Positions 1-5,100 of a stretch of DNA of 5,106 nucleotides are shown here, one piece after another; the first letter of the stretch is position 1; the number at the start of each line of letters is the position of its first letter. Both the position numbers and the translations under genes were made by a program. Source of the DNA: Spirochaetaceae bacterium (GTDB lineage: Bacteria; Spirochaetota; Spirochaetia; Treponematales; Treponemataceae). The notes under the pieces were generated by a model. It saw nothing but the letters and a program-made list of their open reading frames with translations. It did no database searches and was not told the DNA's origin. Location of the stretch: contig JAISVD010000001.1 of the NCBI GenBank assembly GCA_031271875.1, positions 1 through 5,106 of the forward strand, in the 5' to 3' direction.

Positions 1-32
1 TATCTGAGGAACCGCTGTCTGCGCCCGCCGCA

Positions 33-857
33 TCAAGCGTAGCAGATTTCCATATCGAACCGGATGTTCCGCAGCCGCTTGATAGCGCGGAGTTCCATCT
101 GTCTGACGGTTTCGGTGGAGAAACCCATTATATTGCTGATTTCACGGAGAGTATAGGGTTTCTCCTCATGCCCGAGGTTGTAACGATACCAGATCACCTG
201 CCGCTCCGCCGGAGGCAGATTGTCAAGCAGGGAATGGATATACTGCCGGGCTGAATCCTCAAGCACGCTGCTGTCGGGGCTGTATGTCATATCCGGCAGC
301 ATATCCGAAAGGTTCTGACCCGTGCCGGAATCGATCTGGGCGTCCATGCTCAGGGCATTGTCGGATGTTGCCAGCAGATGGGCAATCTCACCGGAGGACA
401 CTCCGGTAAAAGCGGAGAGCTCGTTCGCCGTCACACTGCGGGCAAGCCGCTGGCTCAGGATATTTTCGGCCCGCTTTATCTTTTTGATCAGCTCCTCCTT
501 CCGGTGGGGAAGACGGACAATACGCTTTTTGTTGTTCAGCGCCCGGGTTATGGACTGAGATATCCACCAGCAGGCATAGGTCGAAAAGCGCACATTGTGG
601 GAGTAATGGAACTTTCCCGCCGCTGTAAGCAGCCCCATATTTCCCTCCTGGATCACATCCATGATGGGAAAATCCGGGTTTACATATTTCGATGCTATAC
701 TTACCACGAGCCGGAGATTGCACTGGACAAGCCGGAGCTGTGCAGCGGAATCTCCGGTATGAATTTTATGGGAAAGTTCCAGCTCCTGCTTTTTTGTCAG
801 AAGAGGATACTTGCATATCTCCTCAATATAACTTTGATAAACAGTCTTTTCACTCAT
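33..857 (-). CDS. Alternative RNA polymerase sigma factor, sigma-70 family (group 2, RpoS/RpoD-like)
   Basis: Directs core RNA polymerase to a set of promoters. The 274-residue protein lacks region 1.1 and shows, in order, a region 1.2-like segment (1-34), region 2 (about 35-109), region 3 (about 113-185) and region 4 (about 207-263). Diagnostic stretches are NLRLVVSIASKY (47-58), DVIQEGNMGLL (67-77), FSTYACWWISQSITRA (91-106) and VRQMELRAIKRLR (251-263). By alignment to E. coli sigma-70, the -10 readers Q437/T440 are Q101/T104 and the extended -10 readers H455/E458 are H118/E121. The -35 contacts R584 and R586 are replaced by T248 and T250. I chose the ATG at 857 because AGGAGA lies 5 bases upstream. 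The in-frame TTG at 884 has no such site and falls inside a sigma-54-type promoter. No RpoH box is seen, so a heat-shock sigma is less likely. It is GC-richer than the genes at 1153-2786. Family certain; regulon unknown. Confidence 0.93.
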   Translation of the reverse strand: MSEKTVYQSYIEEICKYPLLTKKQELELSHKIHTGDSAAQLRLVQCNLRLVVSIASKYVNPDFPIMDVIQEGNMGLLTAAGKFHYSHNVRFSTYACWWISQSITRALNNKKRIVRLPHRKEELIKKIKRAENILSQRLARSVTANELSAFTGVSSGEIAHLLATSDNALSMDAQIDSGTGQNLSDMLPDMTYSPDSSVLEDSARQYIHSLLDNLPPAERQVIWYRYNLGHEEKPYTLREISNIMGFSTETVRQMELRAIKRLRNIRFDMEICYA

Positions 858-862
858 AATAA

Positions 863-868
863 TCTCCT
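863..868 (-). promoter_or_regulatory. Shine-Dalgarno site deciding the sigma-factor start
   Basis: The minus strand reads AGGAGA, five bases before the ATG at 857-855. This is a near-ideal site. It fixes the start 27 bases downstream of the longest possible open frame, whose TTG start at 884 lies within the -12 element of the proposed promoter. Confidence 0.85.
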
Positions 869-879
869 GAGAATATATA

Positions 880-896
880 AGCAAGAATTATGCCAA
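880..896 (-). promoter_or_regulatory. Sigma-54 (RpoN) -24/-12 promoter of the sigma-factor gene
   Basis: The minus strand reads TTGGCATAATTCTTGCT. Compared with the sigma-54 consensus YTGGCACGRNNNTTGCW, 12 of 14 defined positions match, including the invariant GG (894-893) and GC (882-881) with exactly 10 bases between them. The expected start of transcription is about 12 bases downstream, near 870. That leaves a very short leader that begins just before the AGGAGA ribosome site. Sigma-54 promoters need an AAA+ activator, which is not encoded in this window. Confidence 0.72.
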
Positions 897-942
897 ATTC
901 AGAGATTTATAAAATAATTTTTAAATGCTTGTTATATAAGGA

Positions 943-948
943 ATTATA
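943..948 (-). promoter_or_regulatory. Possible second, sigma-70-type -10 element for the sigma-factor gene
   Basis: The minus strand reads TATAAT, a perfect -10 hexamer, about 85 bases upstream of the ATG at 857. No good -35 box lies 16-18 bases further upstream. The overlapping reading TGATATATA resembles an extended -10. The surrounding DNA is so AT-rich that such hits are expected by chance. Confidence 0.25.
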
Positions 949-1057
949 TATCAGAAAACATGCAAGTTCTTTGTACGTTTCACAATAAGTCTATTTTTTC
1001 ATACATATAGAAACAGACAATGTATGATTTTGTGTTACTTTATCTGATTAATTGCAA

Positions 1058-1080
1058 AATTGTAGAAAAGTTTTACAATT
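1058..1080. repeat. Dyad 1: AATTGTA / TACAATT inverted repeat
   Basis: Seven-base arms AATTGTA (1058-1064) and TACAATT (1074-1080) flank 9 bases. On the plus-strand RNA a G-U pair and two A-U pairs extend the stem to 10 pairs with a 3-base loop, and GTTTTTGG follows. The low GC content argues against an efficient terminator, so a protein-binding site is as likely. Confidence 0.5.
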
Positions 1081-1087
1081 GTTTTTG

Positions 1088-1102
1088 GTTGATACTTTCA
1101 AC
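1088..1102. repeat. Dyad 2: GTTGA / TCAAC inverted repeat
   Basis: Five-base arms GTTGA (1088-1092) and TCAAC (1098-1102) flank TACTT. The dyad is short and could be chance alone. It is listed because it sits between two longer dyads in a 66-base cluster. Confidence 0.35.
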
Positions 1103-1105
1103 TTG

Positions 1106-1123
1106 TTACAACAAAAGTTGTAA
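1106..1123. repeat. Dyad 3: TTACAAC / GTTGTAA inverted repeat
   Basis: Perfect 7-base arms TTACAAC (1106-1112) and GTTGTAA (1117-1123) flank AAAA. It overlaps an alternative pairing of CAACTT (1099-1104) with AAGTTG (1115-1120). The half-site TTACAA also occurs in dyad 1 at 1073-1078, 33 bases away, about three helical turns. It is a possible regulator-binding site. Confidence 0.5.
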
Positions 1124-1152
1124 GGTTAGTACATTTATTAGGTGTATTTTAT

Positions 1153-1626
1153 CTAAAAATTCCAATCATTCTGTTTAAGAAACATCTGTAAATTTATACA
1201 TGGTATGTGGAAATGTTCGCAGATGTTCGGAATTCTTGCAGCATTGAGTTTGTACTGTTCTTGCGTAACCACTGTTCCATGTTCTACATGGGCTTTTGCA
1301 ATAATAAAAGGGTCGGCAAAGGGACCGCCAAGAAGCAATTTTTTCTGACTCATATTGTTGGTAAAATGAGGAACACTATAAATTTGGTTGATAAATTGAA
1401 GCTCTTCTGGTGTCGGATCGTGGAAAAAATTTGGATTAGCCTTCGCCCAGAATGCAAGATCATCTTTTCTATCATAATTTTTTATCTCATTGTGAACTTC
1501 CCGGACAGAAAAGATACTTCCTTCTGCTGCCATGTTATCAAAACGGCTCCAAAATGAAGGAAACGAATCACGATAATAATGTCTGAATATACCGGTAAGC
1601 GTGTTATTATCAAATATGTATTTCAT
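1153..1626 (-). CDS. DUF4411 family, PIN-like domain protein; putative toxin of a toxin-antitoxin pair
   Basis: A 157-residue protein with the layout of a DUF4411/PIN-like nuclease. PIN proteins are metal-dependent ribonucleases, often VapC-type toxins that cut tRNA or rRNA. The candidate acidic metal-binding set is D6 in the N-terminal strand (YIFDNN), E47 after the helix (VHNEI), D105 in the ADPFIIAKA motif and E123 in VVTQEQ, which matches the usual PIN order. Its ATG overlaps the TGA of the upstream HTH/ImmA gene by 4 bases (ATGA). A GAGGAG sits 17 bases before the ATG, too far for normal initiation, so translation is probably coupled to the upstream gene. The gene is AT-rich compared with the flanking aminomutase and sigma genes, which suggests transfer. 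Family membership is a motif-based call; RNase activity, toxicity and target are inferred. Confidence 0.82.
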   Translation of the reverse strand: MKYIFDNNTLTGIFRHYYRDSFPSFWSRFDNMAAEGSIFSVREVHNEIKNYDRKDDLAFWAKANPNFFHDPTPEELQFINQIYSVPHFTNNMSQKKLLLGGPFADPFIIAKAHVEHGTVVTQEQYKLNAARIPNICEHFHIPCINLQMFLKQNDWNF

Positions 1627-2786
1627 GATTGTTTTAAAGCATACTCCTCGAAGGTCGATACATTACCTACTTTTTCACCCAGATAACTGGCGAGAGTTTC
1701 CATATCAATTTTGCCTTGGTAATAATGAGAAAATGCAAGATTAATATACTGCATACCCAAATAAGACATTTTGGTATTATAATGATTGCCGCTTGATTCT
1801 CTATTGTTTTTCCCCTTTCTTGAATCAAGATAGTCCTTTAACCATTTTGTGGTATACGACCTATATACTTCGGGAGTGATTAAGTTTGAATCTAGGTATT
1901 TCCGCAAAACGACTTCCCTGCTCACCTTAAAAGTGTCAGCCAGACGGCTTAGGTTTTCTTCACTGAATACAGAACAATTCGCCTGGAATACGGCCTGAGG
2001 CAAGAGGAATTCCCCGGCGAATTCATTGCATTTTTGTTCAATAGCATAATAATGAGAATGAAAGCGGTTATAAAATGATTCCGTGAGAATATCAACTCCG
2101 CCGTCTCTAAAGAGCAAATGTCCAAGCTCGTGGAAGATAGTGAAAATTTGTCGGGATTTTGACATGCTGTTATTAATCATGATAATGGGATAGTTTTTAT
2201 CATATAAACTAAGACCAGAATATTGATCGTTATGAAAAGCATCTTTAAAAACATAAATACCGTATGAGGTTAAAGCGTTGCGCCACGCTTTAATTGCTTC
2301 ATCGAGGTTCTTCCATGATTTTTGGATTTGAAGGTTGATTTTAAGAAAACTTCGAAGTTCTTTAGTCAAGATTTTAACATTTGAAGCGGCCGTAAGTTCA
2401 AATTTATTCAACAAGAGAGGAATATTTGTATCGTTATTATTGTTCAATTCTTCCAAGTTTAGCTGGTATACTTTTGCCCTTCTATAAACTTTGATAATTT
2501 CCGAGGGCATAGCATCTACCGCTTCGTTGGGAAGAGTTCGGAATTCCGCACGGGGAGAACTTTCCTCCGGGATTACAGGGAAAAAGAAAACAGCGACAGG
2601 ACGTTTATAGATATGGTAAGCGAGTTTTTCAAGCTGGGGGTAAGTTGGTGATAGGATACCCTGTTCCCAGCTTTCAATAACATCAGGGGCTTTCTTTAGT
2701 TTGCTGGCTACATCTGTAATCGACAAACCGCTGGTTTCCCGTGCCCATTTGAGGATGTCATTATTTACCGGGATAGCCTGAGTCAT
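1623..2786 (-). CDS. XRE-type HTH plus ImmA/IrrE (COG2856/DUF955) zinc metallopeptidase; putative antitoxin/regulator
   Basis: A 387-residue protein. Residues 10-65 form an XRE/Cro-like helix-turn-helix (LSITDVASKLKKAPDVIESWE), followed by the linker typical of this family (KRPVAVFFFP at 61-70, then EFRTL). The ImmA/IrrE peptidase domain spans about 165-270, with the zinc motif HELGH (219-223) and a probable third ligand E250 in EQKCNEFAGEFLLP. Residues 277-300 resemble a second small helix-turn-helix. A C-terminal helical segment (about 340-387) resembles those of other HTH-ImmA proteins paired with DUF4411 genes. In characterised relatives (ImmA, IrrE) the peptidase cleaves a repressor. Here the fused HTH and the overlapping PIN-like gene point to an autoregulating antitoxin. 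The start ATG at 2786 has AGGGGAA 6 bases upstream. The active-site residues look intact, so cleavage is plausible, but no substrate is evident. Confidence 0.88.
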   Translation of the reverse strand: MTQAIPVNNDILKWARETSGLSITDVASKLKKAPDVIESWEQGILSPTYPQLEKLAYHIYKRPVAVFFFPVIPEESSPRAEFRTLPNEAVDAMPSEIIKVYRRAKVYQLNLEELNNNNDTNIPLLLNKFELTAASNVKILTKELRSFLKINLQIQKSWKNLDEAIKAWRNALTSYGIYVFKDAFHNDQYSGLSLYDKNYPIIMINNSMSKSRQIFTIFHELGHLLFRDGGVDILTESFYNRFHSHYYAIEQKCNEFAGEFLLPQAVFQANCSVFSEENLSRLADTFKVSREVVLRKYLDSNLITPEVYRSYTTKWLKDYLDSRKGKNNRESSGNHYNTKMSYLGMQYINLAFSHYYQGKIDMETLASYLGEKVGNVSTFEEYALKQS

Positions 2787-2882
2787 TTTTTGTTCCCCTA
2801 CGATTCAAAACTATATCACATTAGTAAAAAAAACAATACGGTACGGTAACTTAGCTATTACTTCAGAAACAAAAAACTTTCT
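2787..2882. other. Short AT-rich intergenic region between the aminomutase and the HTH-ImmA gene
   Basis: This is 96 bases with no coding frame. It contains the extended -10 promoter of the next operon (2810-2818), an oligo-T tract (minus strand, 2833-2826) and ACCGTACCG (minus strand, 2847-2839). No stable GC-rich hairpin follows the aminomutase stop. The AT-rich character begins sharply at the aminomutase stop codon. Confidence 0.6.
2810..2818 (-). promoter_or_regulatory. Extended -10 promoter of the HTH-ImmA / DUF4411 operon
   Basis: The minus strand reads TGATATAGT, a TGn extended -10 followed by TATAGT (5 of 6 match to TATAAT). Transcription would start near 2803, leaving a leader of about 17 bases with the AGGGGAA ribosome site. 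Upstream is a run of eight T (2833-2826) preceded by TTG. The best -35-like hexamer is spaced only about 15 bases from the -10, so the -35 box is weak. Confidence 0.5.
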
Positions 2883-4073
2883 TTACTCTTCAGCGGGATA
2901 AAACCACTCCCCGCCTTCGCGCCCGTCCCCGCTGCGCCGGAACAGCCAGCCGTCGGGGGTCTCGGTAACGGAACCGCTTTCTATTTCGAGGAGGTTGAAT
3001 TTACCGCCTCCGCCGGGGAGATCAACAGCATATACCGGCGTGGAAAGACCGGAAAGTTCTCCCCGGAGCTGCCGGTACAGCTCCAGCCCCTTGCGGAGGG
3101 GCACCCTGAGGTGGGAAGTTCCCGGAGCCATATCGCCCTGAAACAGGTAACCCGGTTTTACCCCCAGAGCGGTCAGGCGGTTAAAGAGACGTACCAGTAC
3201 GGGAACGCTGTCATTCACCCCCCGCAGCAGAACCGTCTGGGACTGCATGGAGATACCGCTGTCCCGGATACGGCAGAGCGCGTCCGCGCTTTCAGGCGCA
3301 AGTTCCGCGGGGTGGTTTATATGGGGGATGATCCAGAGGGGCCGCTGGGCGCGGAACAGCTCCAGCAGCTCCGGGGTAAACCGGGAGGGGAGGAATACGG
3401 GCGCCCGCGTGCCGATCCGTATGATGATATCCGGTGAAGCCCGGCGGATATCTCCGAGGAGATCGGCAAGCGCTGAATCCGATGCCGTAAGGGGATCTCC
3501 CCCGGACACGAGGATTTCAGCAATTTCAGGATGGGAAGAAAGATACGCGCACACTTCAGCTGTTTCCGCAGGGGTGATAAAACCCTCTTCACGGGAGGTG
3601 TACACACGCCTGAAACAGTGACGGCAGTAGCAGATACAGCTTCCGGTAGCGAGGAGGAGACAGCGGTTTTTATACTGGTGAACAAGGCGGGAAGTTATCC
3701 GGTGCCGGTGTTCCCCCAGAGGATCGTCGAGTTCGTGGGGAGAAACCACGGCCTCCCTGATCGACGGCAGCAGCTGAAGGCGGAGCGCCTCATAAGCCTG
3801 CCTTGCCCGATCCCCGGAGCCAGAGTCCGGCCCGGTCATCTTTGCGGCTGTTGCGGCATTTTCAAGCAGTCTGACAACGGACGGGGTCAGTGCGACAGGC
3901 AGGGCGCTCCTGATGGAGGTCCCGGTGGAACTCCCGGCAGGCTCCCCGGTTTCCCGCTCCTCCGGGAAACCGGAAACAGCTCTGTCCCCGGAAAGGGGTG
4001 CCTGAAGTATCTCCGGGAGCCGGGAGATATCCCGTATCCGCCGCCGCAGTTCACGCTGCCAGAGAGATTCCAT
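2883..4073 (-). CDS. KamA-family radical SAM aminomutase (lysine 2,3-aminomutase / EpmB-like)
   Basis: Predicted cytoplasmic, PLP-dependent radical SAM enzyme that moves an amino group between the alpha and beta carbons of lysine, either free or on elongation factor P. The 4Fe-4S/SAM motif CX3CX2C is C146, C150 and C153 (CICYCRHCFRR), followed by SGGDPL (190-195). PGGGGK (353-358) supplies the probable PLP Schiff-base lysine K358. D314 (FQGDMAPG) and D351 (AVDLPGGGG) match the two aspartates that hold the lysine side chain in clostridial lysine 2,3-aminomutase. Residues 1-22 resemble the family's N-terminal helix. Residues 27-56 are a low-complexity Gly/Ser/Pro/Glu linker. At 396 residues it lies between EpmB (about 340) and lysine aminomutase (about 415). 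The start ATG has GAGGAA a few bases upstream, overlapping the previous gene's stop. The fold and chemistry are secure; whether the substrate is free lysine or EF-P is not resolved, since no efp, epmA or ablB gene is in view. Confidence 0.9.
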   Translation of the reverse strand: MESLWQRELRRRIRDISRLPEILQAPLSGDRAVSGFPEERETGEPAGSSTGTSIRSALPVALTPSVVRLLENAATAAKMTGPDSGSGDRARQAYEALRLQLLPSIREAVVSPHELDDPLGEHRHRITSRLVHQYKNRCLLLATGSCICYCRHCFRRVYTSREEGFITPAETAEVCAYLSSHPEIAEILVSGGDPLTASDSALADLLGDIRRASPDIIIRIGTRAPVFLPSRFTPELLELFRAQRPLWIIPHINHPAELAPESADALCRIRDSGISMQSQTVLLRGVNDSVPVLVRLFNRLTALGVKPGYLFQGDMAPGTSHLRVPLRKGLELYRQLRGELSGLSTPVYAVDLPGGGGKFNLLEIESGSVTETPDGWLFRRSGDGREGGEWFYPAEE

Positions 4074-4075
4074 AT

Positions 4076-4084
4076 ATTCCTCAG
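4076..4084 (-). promoter_or_regulatory. Ribosome-binding site of the aminomutase overlapping the upstream stop codon
   Basis: The minus strand reads CTGAGGAAT, in which TGA (4083-4081) is the stop of the barrel-protein gene and GAGGAA is the Shine-Dalgarno site of the next gene. The start ATG follows 7 bases after the stop. This arrangement favours translational coupling and marks the two genes as one operon. Confidence 0.75.
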
Positions 4085-5031
4085 AAACGGTAGGTATAGC
4101 TCAGGGCGATGCGGTCAAAATACCACTGCCGGGTCTGATGTTCCCGTTCCGGAACAGGTATTCCGGAGGAGGCATCCTCATACCCCCTGCGGCTCCTGAA
4201 ACGGAACTGAACAAGGAGCGACTGTTTTTCGGTAAACTGAAAATTGAGAATAGGGCTGACAGAGATTGTCACAAACGAGGGATTCCATGGTTCATACCGT
4301 GTATGGTAGGAAGAGGGGCTGTAATAGCCTTCAAATTCAGCCTGAACAGCGGCCATCTGGAGTACCAGAGGCATCTGGTAACCTATAACAACGGAAGAGA
4401 TATACTTCCATCCGTTTGCCTTCTCGTAAAGTCCCTGCCAGACCCAGGGTTTTCCGTTTTCCCCTCCTCTGGTTATCGCCTCATACATCGCCTTGTAGGA
4501 GGCGAGAAAAACCACATGGTTCCACTCCCCTGGAAGAAGCGCAGCCAGGTCAAACTGAAATATCCCTTCCGCCCACAATTCATAATGGAAACTGCTGAAG
4601 GGGGAAAGGGAGATATACGTTCTTTTTTCCGCGTCATAGGAGGCGAGGCCCTGAACGCCTATGAAGTCCCAGGCTCCGCCGATTCTTCCCCCGGCGTTGA
4701 ATACCAGAAAGGCTATGGGTGTGAAGGTAAGCTTGACGGCGGGGGCGATGGAAACCGGAGTCAGTTCAAGCTGGGTACTGAAGATGAGCGTATTTCCGCT
4801 CACCAGAGGGTTGTCCCCGAAGGGTACTGGCCAGATAAGGGAAAAATCCCCGGTGATGCGCGCCTCTGCGGCGGTATAAATCCCGGTAACAGGGGCGAAT
4901 CCGCCCCCCTCGTCGATACCCGCCTCTGGATAGATCGCGAGATCAGCGGTAATGGATGCCGCTGTTTCAACCCCGTAAAGAGGGAGAGCATGGGCAAGTA
5001 TGATCATATAAATGAAAGCGCTCCGCTTCAT
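4081..5031 (-). CDS. Predicted exported outer-membrane beta-barrel protein, family not recognised
   Basis: A 316-residue protein with an N-terminal signal peptide: basic MKR, a hydrophobic stretch (about 5-18), and likely cleavage after LYG (20/21) or after ETA. The mature part has no long hydrophobic helix but many alternating hydrophobic/polar strands rich in aromatic residues (for example 81-111, 137-161, 208-236, 253-279). It ends in IALSYTYRF, with a terminal phenylalanine as in barrels recognised by BamA. This supports an outer-membrane barrel of perhaps 10-14 strands; the strand number is a guess. No porin or transporter family is recognised and no lipobox cysteine is present. The start ATG has GGAGGT 7 bases upstream. 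It is the first gene of an operon with the KamA-type aminomutase, which does not clearly reveal its role. Location confidence is fair; function is unknown. Confidence 0.75.
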   Translation of the reverse strand: MKRSAFIYMIILAHALPLYGVETAASITADLAIYPEAGIDEGGGFAPVTGIYTAAEARITGDFSLIWPVPFGDNPLVSGNTLIFSTQLELTPVSIAPAVKLTFTPIAFLVFNAGGRIGGAWDFIGVQGLASYDAEKRTYISLSPFSSFHYELWAEGIFQFDLAALLPGEWNHVVFLASYKAMYEAITRGGENGKPWVWQGLYEKANGWKYISSVVIGYQMPLVLQMAAVQAEFEGYYSPSSYHTRYEPWNPSFVTISVSPILNFQFTEKQSLLVQFRFRSRRGYEDASSGIPVPEREHQTRQWYFDRIALSYTYRF

Positions 5032-5060
5032 GGACGGAACCTCCGGAACAACAGCCTGCC

Positions 5061-5078
5061 TATATATAACATAGTATA
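5061..5078 (-). promoter_or_regulatory. A/T-rich -10-like region of the barrel-protein/aminomutase operon
   Basis: The minus strand reads TATACTATGTTATATATA. It offers two -10-like hexamers, TATACT (5078-5073) and TATATA (5066-5061), ahead of a leader of about 25-40 bases. No TTGACA-like box lies at the right distance. A dyad occupies that place instead, hinting at activator dependence or operator control. Confidence 0.4.
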
Positions 5079-5083
5079 TCTTC

Positions 5084-5100
5084 CGGTACGGTGTGTACCG
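5084..5100. repeat. 17-bp inverted repeat upstream of the barrel-protein operon (possible operator)
   Basis: The arms CGGTAC (5084-5089) and GTACCG (5095-5100) are perfect reverse complements around 5 bases. An overlapping dyad, TACGGT-ACAC-ACCGTA on the minus strand (5102-5087), shares most of it. It lies directly upstream of the -10-like elements, where a -35 box or a regulator site would sit. It could also be part of a hairpin at the end of an upstream transcript outside the window. Confidence 0.4.

Larger units (their letters stand above)
858..1152. other. AT-rich intergenic region between the PIN-like gene and the sigma-factor gene
   Basis: This is a 295-base gap with no convincing coding frame on either strand. 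It holds the sigma-54-type promoter next to the sigma gene (880-896), a weaker -10-like hexamer (943-948) and three small tandem dyads (1058-1123). No GC-rich hairpin with a T-run, that is no classical intrinsic terminator, is visible after the PIN-like gene. Readthrough from the upstream operon into the sigma gene therefore cannot be excluded from sequence. Confidence 0.7.

Noticed and set aside
1..32. Terminator after the sigma-factor gene
   Set aside because: The 32 bases available are GC-rich but form no clear stem followed by a T-run, and the window ends too soon to judge.
33..857. Calling the sigma factor RpoH (heat shock)
   Set aside because: The RpoH box expected between regions 2.4 and 3 is not seen, and the overall pattern fits the RpoS/RpoD-like group 2.
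858..884. Longer sigma-factor frame starting at TTG 884 (nine extra residues)
   Set aside because: No ribosome site precedes it and the codon lies inside the sigma-54-type promoter. ATG 857 has an ideal AGGAGA at 5-base spacing.
378..917. Plus-strand open frame opposite the sigma gene
   Set aside because: It is antisense to a clearly conserved protein, has no recognisable domain and reads as a composition-driven shadow.
951..976. Imperfect resemblance of this stretch to 2863-2886, as possible flanking direct repeats of the AT-rich block
   Set aside because: The match needs gaps and several mismatches in low-complexity A/T DNA, and no integrase or attachment-site context supports it.
1207..1557. 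Plus-strand open frame opposite the PIN-like gene
   Set aside because: It is a shadow of a gene with intact family motifs, and no promoter or ribosome site supports it.
2865..2882. AGAAA/TTTCT mini-hairpin just after the aminomutase stop as a terminator
   Set aside because: It has only five A/T-rich pairs around an 8-base loop and no T-run directly after the stem, so it is too weak to call.
3531..4199. Long plus-strand open frame (222 codons) opposite the aminomutase
   Set aside because: It is antisense to conserved radical SAM sequence in GC-rich DNA, where long shadow frames are common. Its translation is Gly/Pro/Arg-rich with no domain.
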